The notes under the pieces: generated by a model
Told to the model about the DNA's origin: nothing
Seen by the model: only the letters and a program-made list of their open reading frames with translations
Databases searched by the model: none
Made by a program: the position numbers and the translations under genes
Assembly: GCA_938016625.1 (NCBI GenBank)
Contig: CALILB010000040.1
Location: forward strand, 1 to 8,751
Origin: an uncultured bacterium
Lineage (GTDB): Bacteria; Acidobacteriota; Thermoanaerobaculia; Multivoradales; JAHEKO01
Length of the DNA stretch: 8,751 nucleotides
Direction: 5' to 3'
Part shown: positions 1-7,503 of the stretch, piece by piece
Position numbering within the stretch: position 1 is the first letter of the stretch
Layout: each line of letters starts with the position of its first letter

Positions 1-40
1 ACGGCGTTCAGGAACAGCCGGGCCGAGCCCTGTACGCGCG
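1..40 (-). pseudogene. degenerate 3'-end remnant of a second M14-type peptidase gene
   Basis: Bases 1-30 match 1851-1880, inside the 3' end of the M14 gene, at 28 of 30 positions in the same orientation (differences at 15 and 22). Read on the minus strand the stretch encodes GSARLFLNAV, against GSDRLFLNAV in the intact gene. Weaker similarity continues to about position 40 (gtacgcgcg against gtaggcgcg) but needs about 4 bases of deletion, which breaks the reading frame. Beyond 40 the similarity stops. The upstream part of such a gene would have to lie at higher coordinates, where the sulfatase sits, so this is not the end of an intact gene. The similarity runs off the left edge, so its full length is unknown. 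A short duplicated fragment is an equally good reading. Confidence 0.6.
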
Positions 41-77
41 ATGATCAATAGACACCAGTTGGACAAAGGAGGACTTC

Positions 78-1754
78 ATGACCCGAGTCGTTACAGTTTC
101 CATCGCCGCTGTCGTCGGCATGGTCGCGCTCTGTGCCTTTCCCGCTGCGTCCCAGATCATCCACGACGCGGAATACCTCATCCTCGAAGCTCAGAATGGA
201 GAGAAGTGGGCCAGCGATGATAAGGCCGTGGACGCGAAGCTCGCCGCATTCCGCGCCAAGAACGGCGGCAAGCCGCCGAACATCCTCTATATCCTGATCG
301 ATGACATCGGCTTCGGGGATCTGGGTAGCCGGGAACTGAACGCCATCCGCGGCTACAGTACGCCGTCCATCAACAAACTCGCGCGCCAAGGCATGCGTTT
401 CGCACGCATGTACACGGAGCCTTCCTGCACGCCAACGCGGGTCGCATTCATGACCGGCCGCCAGCCGCATCGTAACGGCATGGGCGACACGGCAGTCGAC
501 ATCGCCGGGTTCGGTCTGGCGGGCAAGGAGGTCACCTTGGCCGAAGTCCTGTCCGAAGCCGGCTACAACACCGTGCACATCGGCAAATGGCATATGGGAG
601 ACATCGGGGAGGCTTGGCCGAATCACCAAGGATTCGACTTCGCCGCGTTTCCAATCCACCAGCAGGGACAGCTGACCATCTTCCACGACGACGCCGCGGA
701 TGAAGAGGTCTCCATCGGCATCGGCAAGAACAACTACGACGACCGGTTCACGATCGACAACTGGATGCGGCCTGACGCTTCGGCCATGGTGACGGGGGTC
801 GAAGGCAAGCGCGGTGAGATGGTCCGCGAGGTGCACATGCAGCCTGGCGAGCGCTGGACCGAGGCCAAGTACCACGAGATGAACGTCCGTTACCAGGAGC
901 AGACCCTGCAGTATCTACGCGAGCTCGCTGCCCAGGATGAACCGTTCTTCCTGCAGTACTGGCCACTCTACCCTCTCACCGGGCCCCGCACGACGACGGA
1001 GAAGTACACGACTCCCAATGGCGGCATCTATGTGGAGAAGATGAAGCTGCTCGACGGTTGGATCGGCGACATCTTGGCGGAGATGGACGCCTTGGGTATC
1101 ACCGACAACACGCTGGTCGTGATCATGGGAGACAACGGCCACTTCACGAAGTACTCCCCCGGCAGTGGCTTCACGCCCATGATCTATCGTGGCGGCAAGG
1201 GCGCCACCACCGAGGGTGGTATCCGCGTCGACGCCTTCGCACGTTGGCCAGGAATGGTCGAGGCGGGGTCGATTGTGGGCGACATCATCCACGTTGCCGA
1301 CCTGTTCACCACGATAGCCCGTCTGGCCGGTGCCACTGCGAAGATCCCCACCGACCGGTTGATCGACGGGCTGGACCAGTCCGCCCTGATGCTGGAGGGA
1401 GAAACCTACGGCCGTCGAGACTATGTTTTCATCTATTCCGGAAACAGTCTCAAGGCCGTAGTCAAAGAGCAGTACAAGATCAATGTCCCGGCGCCGGGAG
1501 AGAACCCGATCGGGGCGAAGTTCTACGATCTCTTCCGCGATCCCCGAGAGGAATGGCCGGTTGCCACCGAGGTGGGCGCCTGGGGCGGTGCAGAATTCGT
1601 ACGGATAATCATGCGGCACAAGCAGAGGATGGCCAAGTATCCGGACGAACCGGCTGCGACCGGCCGACCTTACGAGGGGATCGAGAATCTTCGACCCGAA
1701 AGCGTAGCGGCCGTGGAGGCCTTCCTGACCAAGCAGGCCTCACCGATGAGGTAG
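78..1754 (+). CDS. exported formylglycine-dependent sulfatase (arylsulfatase-like)
   Basis: This is a 558-residue sulfatase of the alkaline phosphatase superfamily, expected to hydrolyse sulfate esters outside the cytoplasm. Residues 1-25 look like a signal peptide (hydrophobic 6-21, likely cleavage after AAS). The metal-binding pair is D75-D76 in LIDDIGFGDLG. The nucleophile motif is C117-T-P-T-R121, the C-x-P-x-R signature whose cysteine is converted to formylglycine, followed by the usual MTGR. GKWH gives K170 and H172, GDNGH gives D352 and N353, and GGKG gives K374. All catalytic positions I can recognise are present and the length is normal. The start is supported by AAAGGAGG at 65-72, 5 bases before the ATG. 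The gene stands alone, convergent with the M14 gene, between two copies of that gene's 3' end. No sulfatase-maturing enzyme is visible in the window. The substrate cannot be told from the sequence. Confidence 0.93.
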   Translation: MTRVVTVSIAAVVGMVALCAFPAASQIIHDAEYLILEAQNGEKWASDDKAVDAKLAAFRAKNGGKPPNILYILIDDIGFGDLGSRELNAIRGYSTPSINKLARQGMRFARMYTEPSCTPTRVAFMTGRQPHRNGMGDTAVDIAGFGLAGKEVTLAEVLSEAGYNTVHIGKWHMGDIGEAWPNHQGFDFAAFPIHQQGQLTIFHDDAADEEVSIGIGKNNYDDRFTIDNWMRPDASAMVTGVEGKRGEMVREVHMQPGERWTEAKYHEMNVRYQEQTLQYLRELAAQDEPFFLQYWPLYPLTGPRTTTEKYTTPNGGIYVEKMKLLDGWIGDILAEMDALGITDNTLVVIMGDNGHFTKYSPGSGFTPMIYRGGKGATTEGGIRVDAFARWPGMVEAGSIVGDIIHVADLFTTIARLAGATAKIPTDRLIDGLDQSALMLEGETYGRRDYVFIYSGNSLKAVVKEQYKINVPAPGENPIGAKFYDLFRDPREEWPVATEVGAWGGAEFVRIIMRHKQRMAKYPDEPAATGRPYEGIENLRPESVAAVEAFLTKQASPMR

Positions 1755-1825
1755 ACAGGCCATGGGCGTCCCTTGCTCTCTTCCTGTTGCCATGATCGCA
1801 CTCTCCTTGAATTGGAAAGGCAACT

Positions 1826-4462
1826 TCAGGGTGCGCTCGGGCTCAGCACCACGGCGTTCAGGAATAGCCGGTCCGAGCCCCTCCAGTAGGCGCGGAAGTT
1901 CAGGTCCTCGGCGAAAAGGATGACCCGGCCGCGATCGATCTTCTCCTCGTAGGCGAAGACGGAGCCGGGGAGTCGTTCCTGGCTCTCCTGCCAGAGATGT
2001 CCCGAGATCTTGAGGTGCTCGCCTTCGGCATAGCGGGCGACGATCCGCTTGCCGGCATCGGGTGGTCCCTCGGGGTCGAGATAGATTCGACGCGAAGTGA
2101 CCAGGGCCGGAAGCTCGCCATCGTACCCCGATGACAACCAGGCCTCGTCATCCAGCTCCACCCTCAATATGGCACCGGGCACATCGAACCCAGCCGGCTC
2201 CGGAGCCTCCTCGCCGTTCTCACCGTCGCCCTCCGGTTTCTGCACCTCGTACCAGGAGCGCAGGGCCGAGAGCTCCAGGTGCTCGCGGACAAAGTCCACC
2301 GCCGAGCCGAGAGCCACCAGACTGCCGCCGTCCCGCACCCAATTCTGGAGACGCTCGATCCCCTTCTCCCCCAGCGTCGACGCCAACTGTTCGGCCGACA
2401 GCAGATGGGGGATCACCAGGACATCGAAGCGATGGATGGGGGTCGAGCCGAGCGACTTCACTCGGCGGACGGTGAGCGGGATCTCGTACTGCCGGTCGAG
2501 CACATACCAGGCCCAGCCAAAGGAATAGCCGTGCACCGGCAGGCCTGCCAAGAGAGCGATCTCGGGTCTTTTGACCGAGAAGACCTTGCCCGATCCGAGG
2601 GTCGGAAAGCCGGGCTCCGACAGCCCGGTACCGACCGCCAGCACCTCGAGCCCGAAGTGGTCCGCCACCTCGCGCACGGCGGTGTGCAGAGTGTCGTCGT
2701 TCTGACCTACCCGCAGGACCACCGAGCCGCTGGCCAGCTCGTGTCCACCGACGCGGGTGGGATCGAGCGTCATGGCCGCGCGGAAGCCCCGGTCCTTGAG
2801 ATCGGAGAGCGCCGCCAACGCCGCCGTCTGCCCTCCGTCGATCAGATAGGCGTAGCCCGCATCGACATCGGGCGTACGGGCGGGGGCGTCTACCGTTGAC
2901 TCCACCATCTCGACGTCGAGGGACCGGGAATCGGTCGAGCTGTAGCCGGCGAGATCGAAAAGCAGAGGCAGCGACCAGGCGGTGATGTCGTAGAAACGTG
3001 GATTCTCCCCACGATCCTCACGCGCCCGAGCCTCGGCGAGAAAATCCTCAGGCAATGGGATATCGGGCTCGAGCAGGGCCCGCAGCAGCCGGTTGTGCGG
3101 CTGCGCGGCCTCCACCACATAGGTACCGGCCGGAAAGTTCCGGTCGCCGACCGACAGGCCGGTGCGGTCCCGGACACCAACGAGCCGGGCCTCGTCCCCA
3201 AGACGCCCCACCTCGATCCCGGTCCGCCGCAGCAGGCTCACCAACTCGGCTACCAGCTGAGGGTCCCCGGCGGGATCGAGCAGGTAGCGGACGACGCCGC
3301 TGCGCCCATCCTCCACCGCCCGCCGCAGATCCGCGTGGTAGTCCTCCAGAAGCTCCTGGCGAGCCGCGGCCGCTGTCCGGGCCGCCGTCCAGGCCGCGGT
3401 GTAGTGCTGCTCCAGGGCATCACCCAGCAGCCGCACCGACTCGTCGGCCCGCTGGAGCGCCAGACCGCGGGTCGAGCCCTGCTCGTAGAGCATCCCCACC
3501 GCACCCTGATAGCTGCCAAAGGAGGTCGTGTAGCCGGGATAGAAGAAGTTGAACCTCTCGCGTGTCATGTACTCGAAGCCGGCGCGGTCGAAAGCCTCTG
3601 CGTATGCCTGGCCAAAGCGGACAAACCCCTGCTTGGCAAACTCCGGGAAGAACCGGCCGTAGGGCTCGGCCGGTGGGTCGAAGTAGAACTCGGAATCGGC
3701 GCCCATCTCGTGCAGATCGACGACGACCTGTGGTCGCCACTCGAGCCACGTCGGCACCCGATACCGGGTCTCGCGCTGGGTCTGTGCCCACCAGTCCCGG
3801 TTGGTGTCGAAAAAGTAGTGACCGGTGCGGAATTGAATCCCGTCCCAGCGGTTGAAATCGTTCGACCAATCGTCGCGCTCGGCGCTGGGCTCGCGGCCGA
3901 TCGACTGTAGATTGCGCCAGGCAAAGGCATCGCGGCCGTCGGGGTTGAGCATCGGATCGAGCAGAATCACCGTGTTGTCGAGAACCTCGAGGGTCTCGGC
4001 GTCCTCGGCTGTTGCCAGCCGCTCCAAGAGCTTGAGCACACCCTCCGCCCCCGACAGCTCGAAGCCATGGATCGACCCACCCATATAGAGGATCACCGGT
4101 TGCGAGGTAGCGATTCGGCTCGCTTCCTCCGAACTGGTGTGGCGGGGATCGCCCAGCAGTTGGGCGTTGGCCTTTATCTCATCGAGCCGAGCGTGGTTGG
4201 CCGGGGAGGTGACGATGGCCAGCAGCAGCCGGCGCCCTTCCCACGAGACTCCCTGATCATGGGTCACCACTCGTGGTGAGTCATCCCCAAGATGCTCGAG
4301 ATAGGCCACCATCTCGTGGTGGACAGTGATTCCCTCGCCAAAGTCGTGACCGGTGACCTCGGCAAAGCTCGCCACCTCCGCGGCCCGGGCACCGGAGCCG
4401 GCAACCACCAGGATGCAAAACAGCGCAGCAATACAGATGGATACTCGACGACAATCAGTCAT
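1826..4462 (-). CDS. exported M14 zinc carboxypeptidase with C-terminal glutamine-amidotransferase-like domain
   Basis: This 878-residue protein has a signal peptide at about 1-28 (hydrophobic 9-22, then GARA-A). The M14 metallopeptidase domain covers about 40-350. Zinc ligands are H132 and E135 (H-G-F-E) and H251 (VDLHEMG). NPDGR at 173-177 and DTNRD at 219-223 match the substrate-binding region, and E327 in LYEQGS fits the general-base glutamate. The active site therefore looks complete. HGFE replaces the commoner HGNE. Residues 633-730 (EIALLAGLPVHGYSFGWAWY to GGSLVALGSAVDF) resemble the GATase-like domain found in large bacterial M14 proteins and show no catalytic Cys triad, so I infer a structural or binding role. 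An acidic linker lies near 738-752. The start is supported by AAGGAGGGG just upstream. It lies 24 bp after ychF on the same strand, so co-transcription is likely. The exact peptide substrate is unknown. Confidence 0.92.
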   Translation of the reverse strand: MTDCRRVSICIAALFCILVVAGSGARAAEVASFAEVTGHDFGEGITVHHEMVAYLEHLGDDSPRVVTHDQGVSWEGRRLLLAIVTSPANHARLDEIKANAQLLGDPRHTSSEEASRIATSQPVILYMGGSIHGFELSGAEGVLKLLERLATAEDAETLEVLDNTVILLDPMLNPDGRDAFAWRNLQSIGREPSAERDDWSNDFNRWDGIQFRTGHYFFDTNRDWWAQTQRETRYRVPTWLEWRPQVVVDLHEMGADSEFYFDPPAEPYGRFFPEFAKQGFVRFGQAYAEAFDRAGFEYMTRERFNFFYPGYTTSFGSYQGAVGMLYEQGSTRGLALQRADESVRLLGDALEQHYTAAWTAARTAAAARQELLEDYHADLRRAVEDGRSGVVRYLLDPAGDPQLVAELVSLLRRTGIEVGRLGDEARLVGVRDRTGLSVGDRNFPAGTYVVEAAQPHNRLLRALLEPDIPLPEDFLAEARAREDRGENPRFYDITAWSLPLLFDLAGYSSTDSRSLDVEMVESTVDAPARTPDVDAGYAYLIDGGQTAALAALSDLKDRGFRAAMTLDPTRVGGHELASGSVVLRVGQNDDTLHTAVREVADHFGLEVLAVGTGLSEPGFPTLGSGKVFSVKRPEIALLAGLPVHGYSFGWAWYVLDRQYEIPLTVRRVKSLGSTPIHRFDVLVIPHLLSAEQLASTLGEKGIERLQNWVRDGGSLVALGSAVDFVREHLELSALRSWYEVQKPEGDGENGEEAPEPAGFDVPGAILRVELDDEAWLSSGYDGELPALVTSRRIYLDPEGPPDAGKRIVARYAEGEHLKISGHLWQESQERLPGSVFAYEEKIDRGRVILFAEDLNFRAYWRGSDRLFLNAVVLSPSAP
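1851..1880. repeat. direct repeat partner of bases 1-30, flanking the sulfatase gene
   Basis: This 30-base stretch lies inside the 3' end of the M14 gene and encodes RGSDRLFLNAV on the minus strand. It matches bases 1-30 at 28 of 30 positions in the same orientation. The two copies bracket the sulfatase gene at a separation of 1,850 bp. The second copy is too short here to tell a duplicated gene end from a recombination or insertion footprint. Confidence 0.8.
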
Positions 4463-4486
4463 CCGCCCCTCCTTAGCCTGCTAATT

Positions 4487-5560
4487 TCAGTTGCTGAACA
4501 GGAACTCGACAACGTCCCCGTCTTGCACTTTGTATTCTTTGCCTTCAGTCCGCAGCAGTCCCTTGTGGTGGAGCTCCTGGAATCCACCGTGTTCCTGCAT
4601 CTGTTCGAACGAGGCCACCTGAGCCCGTATAAAGCCGGTCTCCATGTCGGTGTGGATCTTGCCCGCCGCTTCCGGCGCCACCGTACCCTCCTCGATCTCC
4701 CAGGCCCGCAGCTTGCGGTTGGCCAGGGTGTAGAAGCGAATCAACCCGAGCAGCTCGAAAGAGGCCGCGGCCAATCGGTCCAACCCGGAGGTCTCGATCC
4801 CCAGTTCCGTCATGAACTCGGCCCGCTCTTCCGGTTCGAGCTGCTGGAGCTCCCCCTCGATCTTGGCGGAGATGGGGACCACCCGCGCCGGCAGGTCGGC
4901 GATCTCGACCGATTCCTCGCCACCATAGCCCTCCTCCGAGACATTGGCGACATAGAGCAGCGGCTTGCCGGTGAGCATCCCCAGGGCTTTTAGCTCCTGC
5001 CGGGCCGGGCGATCGAGGTCGAGGCTGCGCAGCGGCACCCCCTCCTCGAGCTTGGCCAGATAGTGCTCCAGGCGCTCCTTTTCGGCGGCGTGGGCCTTGG
5101 GATCGGCCTTCCAGTGGCGCTGGCGCTTCTCCAGGGCCCGCTTTAGCACCTCCAGATCGGAGAGCAGCAGCTCGGTCTCGACCACCTGCGCGTCTCTGAC
5201 GGCATCGACCGTCTCAAAGACGTGCGCCACATCGCCCTCCTCGAAGAAACGCAAGACGTGGGCGATGGCATCGACCTGACGGATCGACCCCAGAAACTGG
5301 TTCCCCAGCCCTTCGCCCCGGCTCGCCCCCTCCACCAGACCGGCGATATCGATGAACTCGATGGTGCACGGGGTGCACTCCTCGGGATCGAGGAGTTGCT
5401 CGAGCTCGAGCAGCCGGGGATCGGGCACCGGCACCACACCCAGGTTGCTGTCGATGGTGGTAAACGGATAGTTGGAGACGTTGGCGTGCCCGGCCGTCAG
5501 GGCATTGAAGAGGGTCGATTTGCCCACATTCGGCAGCCCGACGATCCCTACCGAGAGCAT
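4487..5560 (-). CDS. ychF: YchF/OLA1-family P-loop NTPase
   Basis: This cytoplasmic Obg-related NTPase binds ribosomes and, in characterised members, prefers ATP to GTP. The P-loop is GLPNVGKST (about 9-17), the Walker B/G3 motif is DIAGLVEGASRGEGLGNQFL (about 72-91), and the G4 position reads NVSE (about 207-210) instead of NKxD, the family's hallmark of relaxed base specificity. A coiled-coil insert covers about 126-175. A C-terminal TGS domain ends in KEYKVQDGDVVEFLFSN. The length of about 357 residues is typical. I start at the ATG at 5560. A GTG immediately upstream (5563) is in frame but adds one residue, and neither has a strong Shine-Dalgarno sequence. The M14 gene follows 24 bp downstream on the same strand. 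The divergent small RNA candidate begins about 95 bp upstream, and its promoter lies within ychF's upstream region. Confidence 0.97.
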   Translation of the reverse strand: MLSVGIVGLPNVGKSTLFNALTAGHANVSNYPFTTIDSNLGVVPVPDPRLLELEQLLDPEECTPCTIEFIDIAGLVEGASRGEGLGNQFLGSIRQVDAIAHVLRFFEEGDVAHVFETVDAVRDAQVVETELLLSDLEVLKRALEKRQRHWKADPKAHAAEKERLEHYLAKLEEGVPLRSLDLDRPARQELKALGMLTGKPLLYVANVSEEGYGGEESVEIADLPARVVPISAKIEGELQQLEPEERAEFMTELGIETSGLDRLAAASFELLGLIRFYTLANRKLRAWEIEEGTVAPEAAGKIHTDMETGFIRAQVASFEQMQEHGGFQELHHKGLLRTEGKEYKVQDGDVVEFLFSN

Positions 5561-5599
5561 CACCCGGATTCTACACAGGCTGGGTCGTCCTGGAGGCCG

Positions 5600-5651
5600 A
5601 AAAAAAATCCAACTTCTTTGTCAGAAATGGATGCCCTGCGGAAACTATACT
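5600..5651 (+). promoter_or_regulatory. candidate promoter for the orphan small RNA
   Basis: TATACT at 5646-5651 differs from the TATAAT -10 consensus at one base. It lies 3 bases before the GGAGGGCAAC that opens the RNA's closing helix, so transcription would start at about 5656-5658. The -35 is unclear: TTGTCA at 5618-5623 is 22 bases away, too far for a standard sigma-70 spacer. A run of eight A at 5600-5607 sits near -50 to -57, where an UP element would act. The weak -35 is the main doubt. Confidence 0.45.
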
Positions 5652-5654
5652 TAT

Positions 5655-5818
5655 GGAGGGCAACAGCGTCGCTGATCTTCCGACCGACTCAAAAGATCCC
5701 TTCGGGTGGGGAAATTGAAGTTCTGGTTCTCTCTACCCAGACCTAGCGACTCCTCTCCACAGTTGCCCTCCCTCTTTTCTTTCTGACCGCCGGGGCCCGA
5801 TGGGTCCCGGCTTTTCTT
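5655..5818 (+). ncRNA. candidate orphan structured small RNA, about 164 nt, family not assigned
   Basis: This + strand unit lies between two minus-strand genes and ends in a strong intrinsic terminator. GGAGGGCAAC (5655-5664) pairs perfectly with GTTGCCCTCC (5762-5771). Inside, GTCGCT (5668-5673) pairs with AGCGAC (5745-5750). An apical helix of 9 pairs can form between 5704-5712 and 5730-5738 (two G-U), in competition with a small C(UUCG)G hairpin at 5700-5705. This leaves a large asymmetric bubble of 30 nt (5674-5703) against 6 nt (5739-5744). A long irregular hairpin with a central bubble and a length near 160-200 nt recalls 6S RNA, but I could not match the 6S consensus by eye. It lacks the signal recognition particle RNA's GGAA-loop motif and is too short for tmRNA or RNase P RNA. 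No convincing + strand ORF with a ribosome binding site is present. The RNA class is inference; the helices and terminator are seen directly. Confidence 0.6.
5789..5818 (+). terminator. intrinsic terminator, + strand
   Basis: GCCGGGGCCC (5789-5798), loop GAT, then GGGTCCCGGC (5802-5811) makes a 10-bp stem with one G-T pair, followed directly by TTTTCTT. On the minus strand the hairpin is followed by GGTCAGAAAG, with no T-run, so it should stop + strand transcription only. No protein gene on the + strand ends here, so it implies an unannotated + strand transcript. Confidence 0.85.
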
Positions 5819-5890
5819 GCCAAAATAGACCGGCGACAGAGCTAAGCGGCGGGCGTAAACAGGGCGGCAACAGCCCCTGCTCTCCCTTGC

Positions 5891-7450
5891 TCAGTCCTCG
5901 ACCTCCGTCGCGGGCGTCGAGGCCAGACGGATGAAGTCCGCTACGTCCTTTTTGAACTTGGCGTGGTCGACCTCACGGATGTACATCATGTGACCCGCCT
6001 CGTAGTACTCGATAGTGACTTTGTCGCGTAGCTCTTCGGGTAGACCCAGATGGGCTACCGAGAACGGTGTGTCGAAGTATGGAGTCGCCAGGTCGTAGTA
6101 GCCCGATGTAAACAAGACCCTGAGGTCGGGGTTACGGGTCATGGCCTGTCTGAGGTCCTCGGCCAGGTTCACATAGCGGTTCTCGTTGTCGTCCCAGGTC
6201 CAGTCGCGCCACAGACCGGCGGAGGAGCGATAGCGCAGGTCGGTCTCGTAACCGAGATCCCGCCGCAGATGGTCGTTGAGCATGGTCACATAACCGACGT
6301 TGACGGCTTCGCTCGCCGGGTCGAATTCGAATCTCTCGCCAGCCGAGTCCCGGTCGAAGCCGGTAAAGCGGGTATCGAGACGGCCGACGGTCTTGCCCTC
6401 CTCCCGCAGCAGCTCCTTGACGAAGCGCCAGATGGCGATACGCAGATTGGTGCGCTCTACATAGTCCACCGAGAGCCCGCTGTAACGAGCCACCCGCTCG
6501 GCGATCTCTTTTCTCTTGGCCTCCGGCAGCCAGTCGCCCTGGATCAGAGCCGCAGCATAGTCACCGATGGCAAAGGCCTCGACCTCATCGAGGGTGGTGC
6601 GGAGATCGCCGGAGAGCTCGGGTGGCAGCTTGCCGTGAAACCAGGCGGCAGCGGTATAGCTCGGCAGATGGATGGCAAACGCGGTGTCGTTTCCCGGGTG
6701 CATCTCCTGGTTCTGCCAATTGAGGATCGAGGAGATCATCACCAACCCGTTGAGGTAGAGACCGTGGCGACGCTGCAGATGGAGAGCGAGACCGGCCGTA
6801 CGGGTCGTGCCATAGCTCTCACCGGCTATGAACTTGGGTGACGCCCAGCGCCGGTTGCGGGTCGTCCACAGCCGGATAAACTCCCCCACCGACTCGATGT
6901 CACCCCGCAGGCTGTGAAACCTCTTGCCGTCCTCCTCCGACGCCGGCCGGCTGTAGCCGGTGGAGACCGGATCGATAAAGACCAGGTCGGTCACATCGAG
7001 TACCGAATAGGGGTTGGTCACCAGCCGCCCCGGTGGCGGCATCGGCATCCCCTCCGGGTCGGCCAGGATCTTCTTCGGCCCAAAGGCTCCCAGCTGCACC
7101 CAGACCGCCGCCGAGCCGGGACCGCCGTTGAAGCTGAAGGTCACCGGCCGGTTCGCCGGGTCGTCCACCCCGTCCTTGATGTGCGCCACATAGAAGATCG
7201 AGGCTTGGGTCTTACCCTCTTCGTCCTTTAGCAGCAGAGTCCCGGCCGTCGAGGTATAGGCGATACGGACACCGTCGAGGGTGATGGAGTGTTTGGTGAC
7301 CGACTCTTTCTCCTCGAGCGGTGTCTGCTTGTCGGAGTCGGCCTTCTCTTTGTCGACTTCCGCCGCCTGGAGCCCCATCGGGCCCAGCATCGTGAGCAGA
7401 GCAACGACAGCGAACAGCACCAGAAACGAATGCTTCGGCTTTTTCTTCAT
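5891..7450 (-). CDS. exported S10-family serine carboxypeptidase
   Basis: This 519-residue alpha/beta-hydrolase-fold peptidase should remove C-terminal residues from peptides outside the cytoplasm. A signal peptide is visible (KKKPKH, hydrophobic 9-27, then LQAA), followed by a charged segment at 31-53 rich in K, E and D. NGGPGSAAVW at 108-117 forms the oxyanion-hole region, S212 in GESYG is the nucleophile, D453 in SGYYDLATPY the acid and H487 in EAGHMMY the base, so the triad is complete. PVSTGYSRP (161-169) is another family signature. The start is supported by AGGAGGGG just upstream. Its mRNA leader contains an inverted repeat adjoining the Shine-Dalgarno. It is divergent from the lipoprotein gene and separated from ychF by the small RNA locus, so it is probably its own transcription unit. 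No clear minus-strand terminator follows it. Confidence 0.94.
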   Translation of the reverse strand: MKKKPKHSFLVLFAVVALLTMLGPMGLQAAEVDKEKADSDKQTPLEEKESVTKHSITLDGVRIAYTSTAGTLLLKDEEGKTQASIFYVAHIKDGVDDPANRPVTFSFNGGPGSAAVWVQLGAFGPKKILADPEGMPMPPPGRLVTNPYSVLDVTDLVFIDPVSTGYSRPASEEDGKRFHSLRGDIESVGEFIRLWTTRNRRWASPKFIAGESYGTTRTAGLALHLQRRHGLYLNGLVMISSILNWQNQEMHPGNDTAFAIHLPSYTAAAWFHGKLPPELSGDLRTTLDEVEAFAIGDYAAALIQGDWLPEAKRKEIAERVARYSGLSVDYVERTNLRIAIWRFVKELLREEGKTVGRLDTRFTGFDRDSAGERFEFDPASEAVNVGYVTMLNDHLRRDLGYETDLRYRSSAGLWRDWTWDDNENRYVNLAEDLRQAMTRNPDLRVLFTSGYYDLATPYFDTPFSVAHLGLPEELRDKVTIEYYEAGHMMYIREVDHAKFKKDVADFIRLASTPATEVED

Positions 7451-7459
7451 TACCCCTCC

Positions 7460-7477
7460 TAGGATCCATTGATCCTA
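7460..7477. promoter_or_regulatory. 7-bp inverted repeat beside the S10 ribosome binding site
   Basis: TAGGATC (7460-7466), spacer CATT, then GATCCTA (7471-7477) is a perfect dyad. Its left end abuts the Shine-Dalgarno of the S10 peptidase gene (CCTCCT at 7455-7460 on the + strand). As DNA it could be an operator. As RNA it would be a short hairpin immediately before the ribosome binding site. Function is inference; a 7-bp dyad can occur by chance. Confidence 0.35.
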
Positions 7478-7478
7478 A

Positions 7479-7503
7479 CCTATCGATGAGCCCGGATAGG
7501 GCT
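7479..7503. promoter_or_regulatory. nested inverted repeats in the divergent intergenic region
   Basis: CCTATC (7479-7484) and GATAGG (7495-7500) are inverted with 10 bases between. Overlapping them, AGCCC (7489-7493) and GGGCT (7499-7503) are inverted with 5 bases between. The two pairings exclude each other. The site is central between the S10 peptidase and lipoprotein starts, where a shared operator could sit. No strong promoter boxes could be assigned; a weak minus-strand candidate reads TTTCAA, 17 bases, TATAAG. Confidence 0.25.

Noticed and set aside
45..875. 276-codon open frame on the minus strand under the sulfatase
   Set aside because: It lies wholly antisense to a gene with a complete sulfatase active site, shows no domain, and is not in the frame of the M14 remnant.
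1786..1824. GTTGCC/GGCAAC inverted repeat between the convergent sulfatase and M14 genes
   Set aside because: It has only 6 pairs across a 27-base loop and no T-run on either side, so it is too weak to call a terminator.
2279..2899. 206-codon + strand open frame, with others at 3095-3910 and 6050-6841
   Set aside because: They are antisense to the M14 and S10 peptidase genes, whose motifs are intact. Their sequences are rich in R, H, Q and P, as expected of shadows in high-GC DNA.
5222..5746. 174-codon + strand open frame running from inside ychF into the small RNA locus
   Set aside because: It starts within ychF in antisense, has no ribosome binding site or domain, and ends inside the proposed RNA helix region.
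5655..5771. Signal recognition particle RNA, tmRNA or RNase P RNA identity for the structured locus
   Set aside because: The SRP GGAA-loop and AGCAGCC motifs are absent, and the unit is too short for tmRNA or RNase P RNA.
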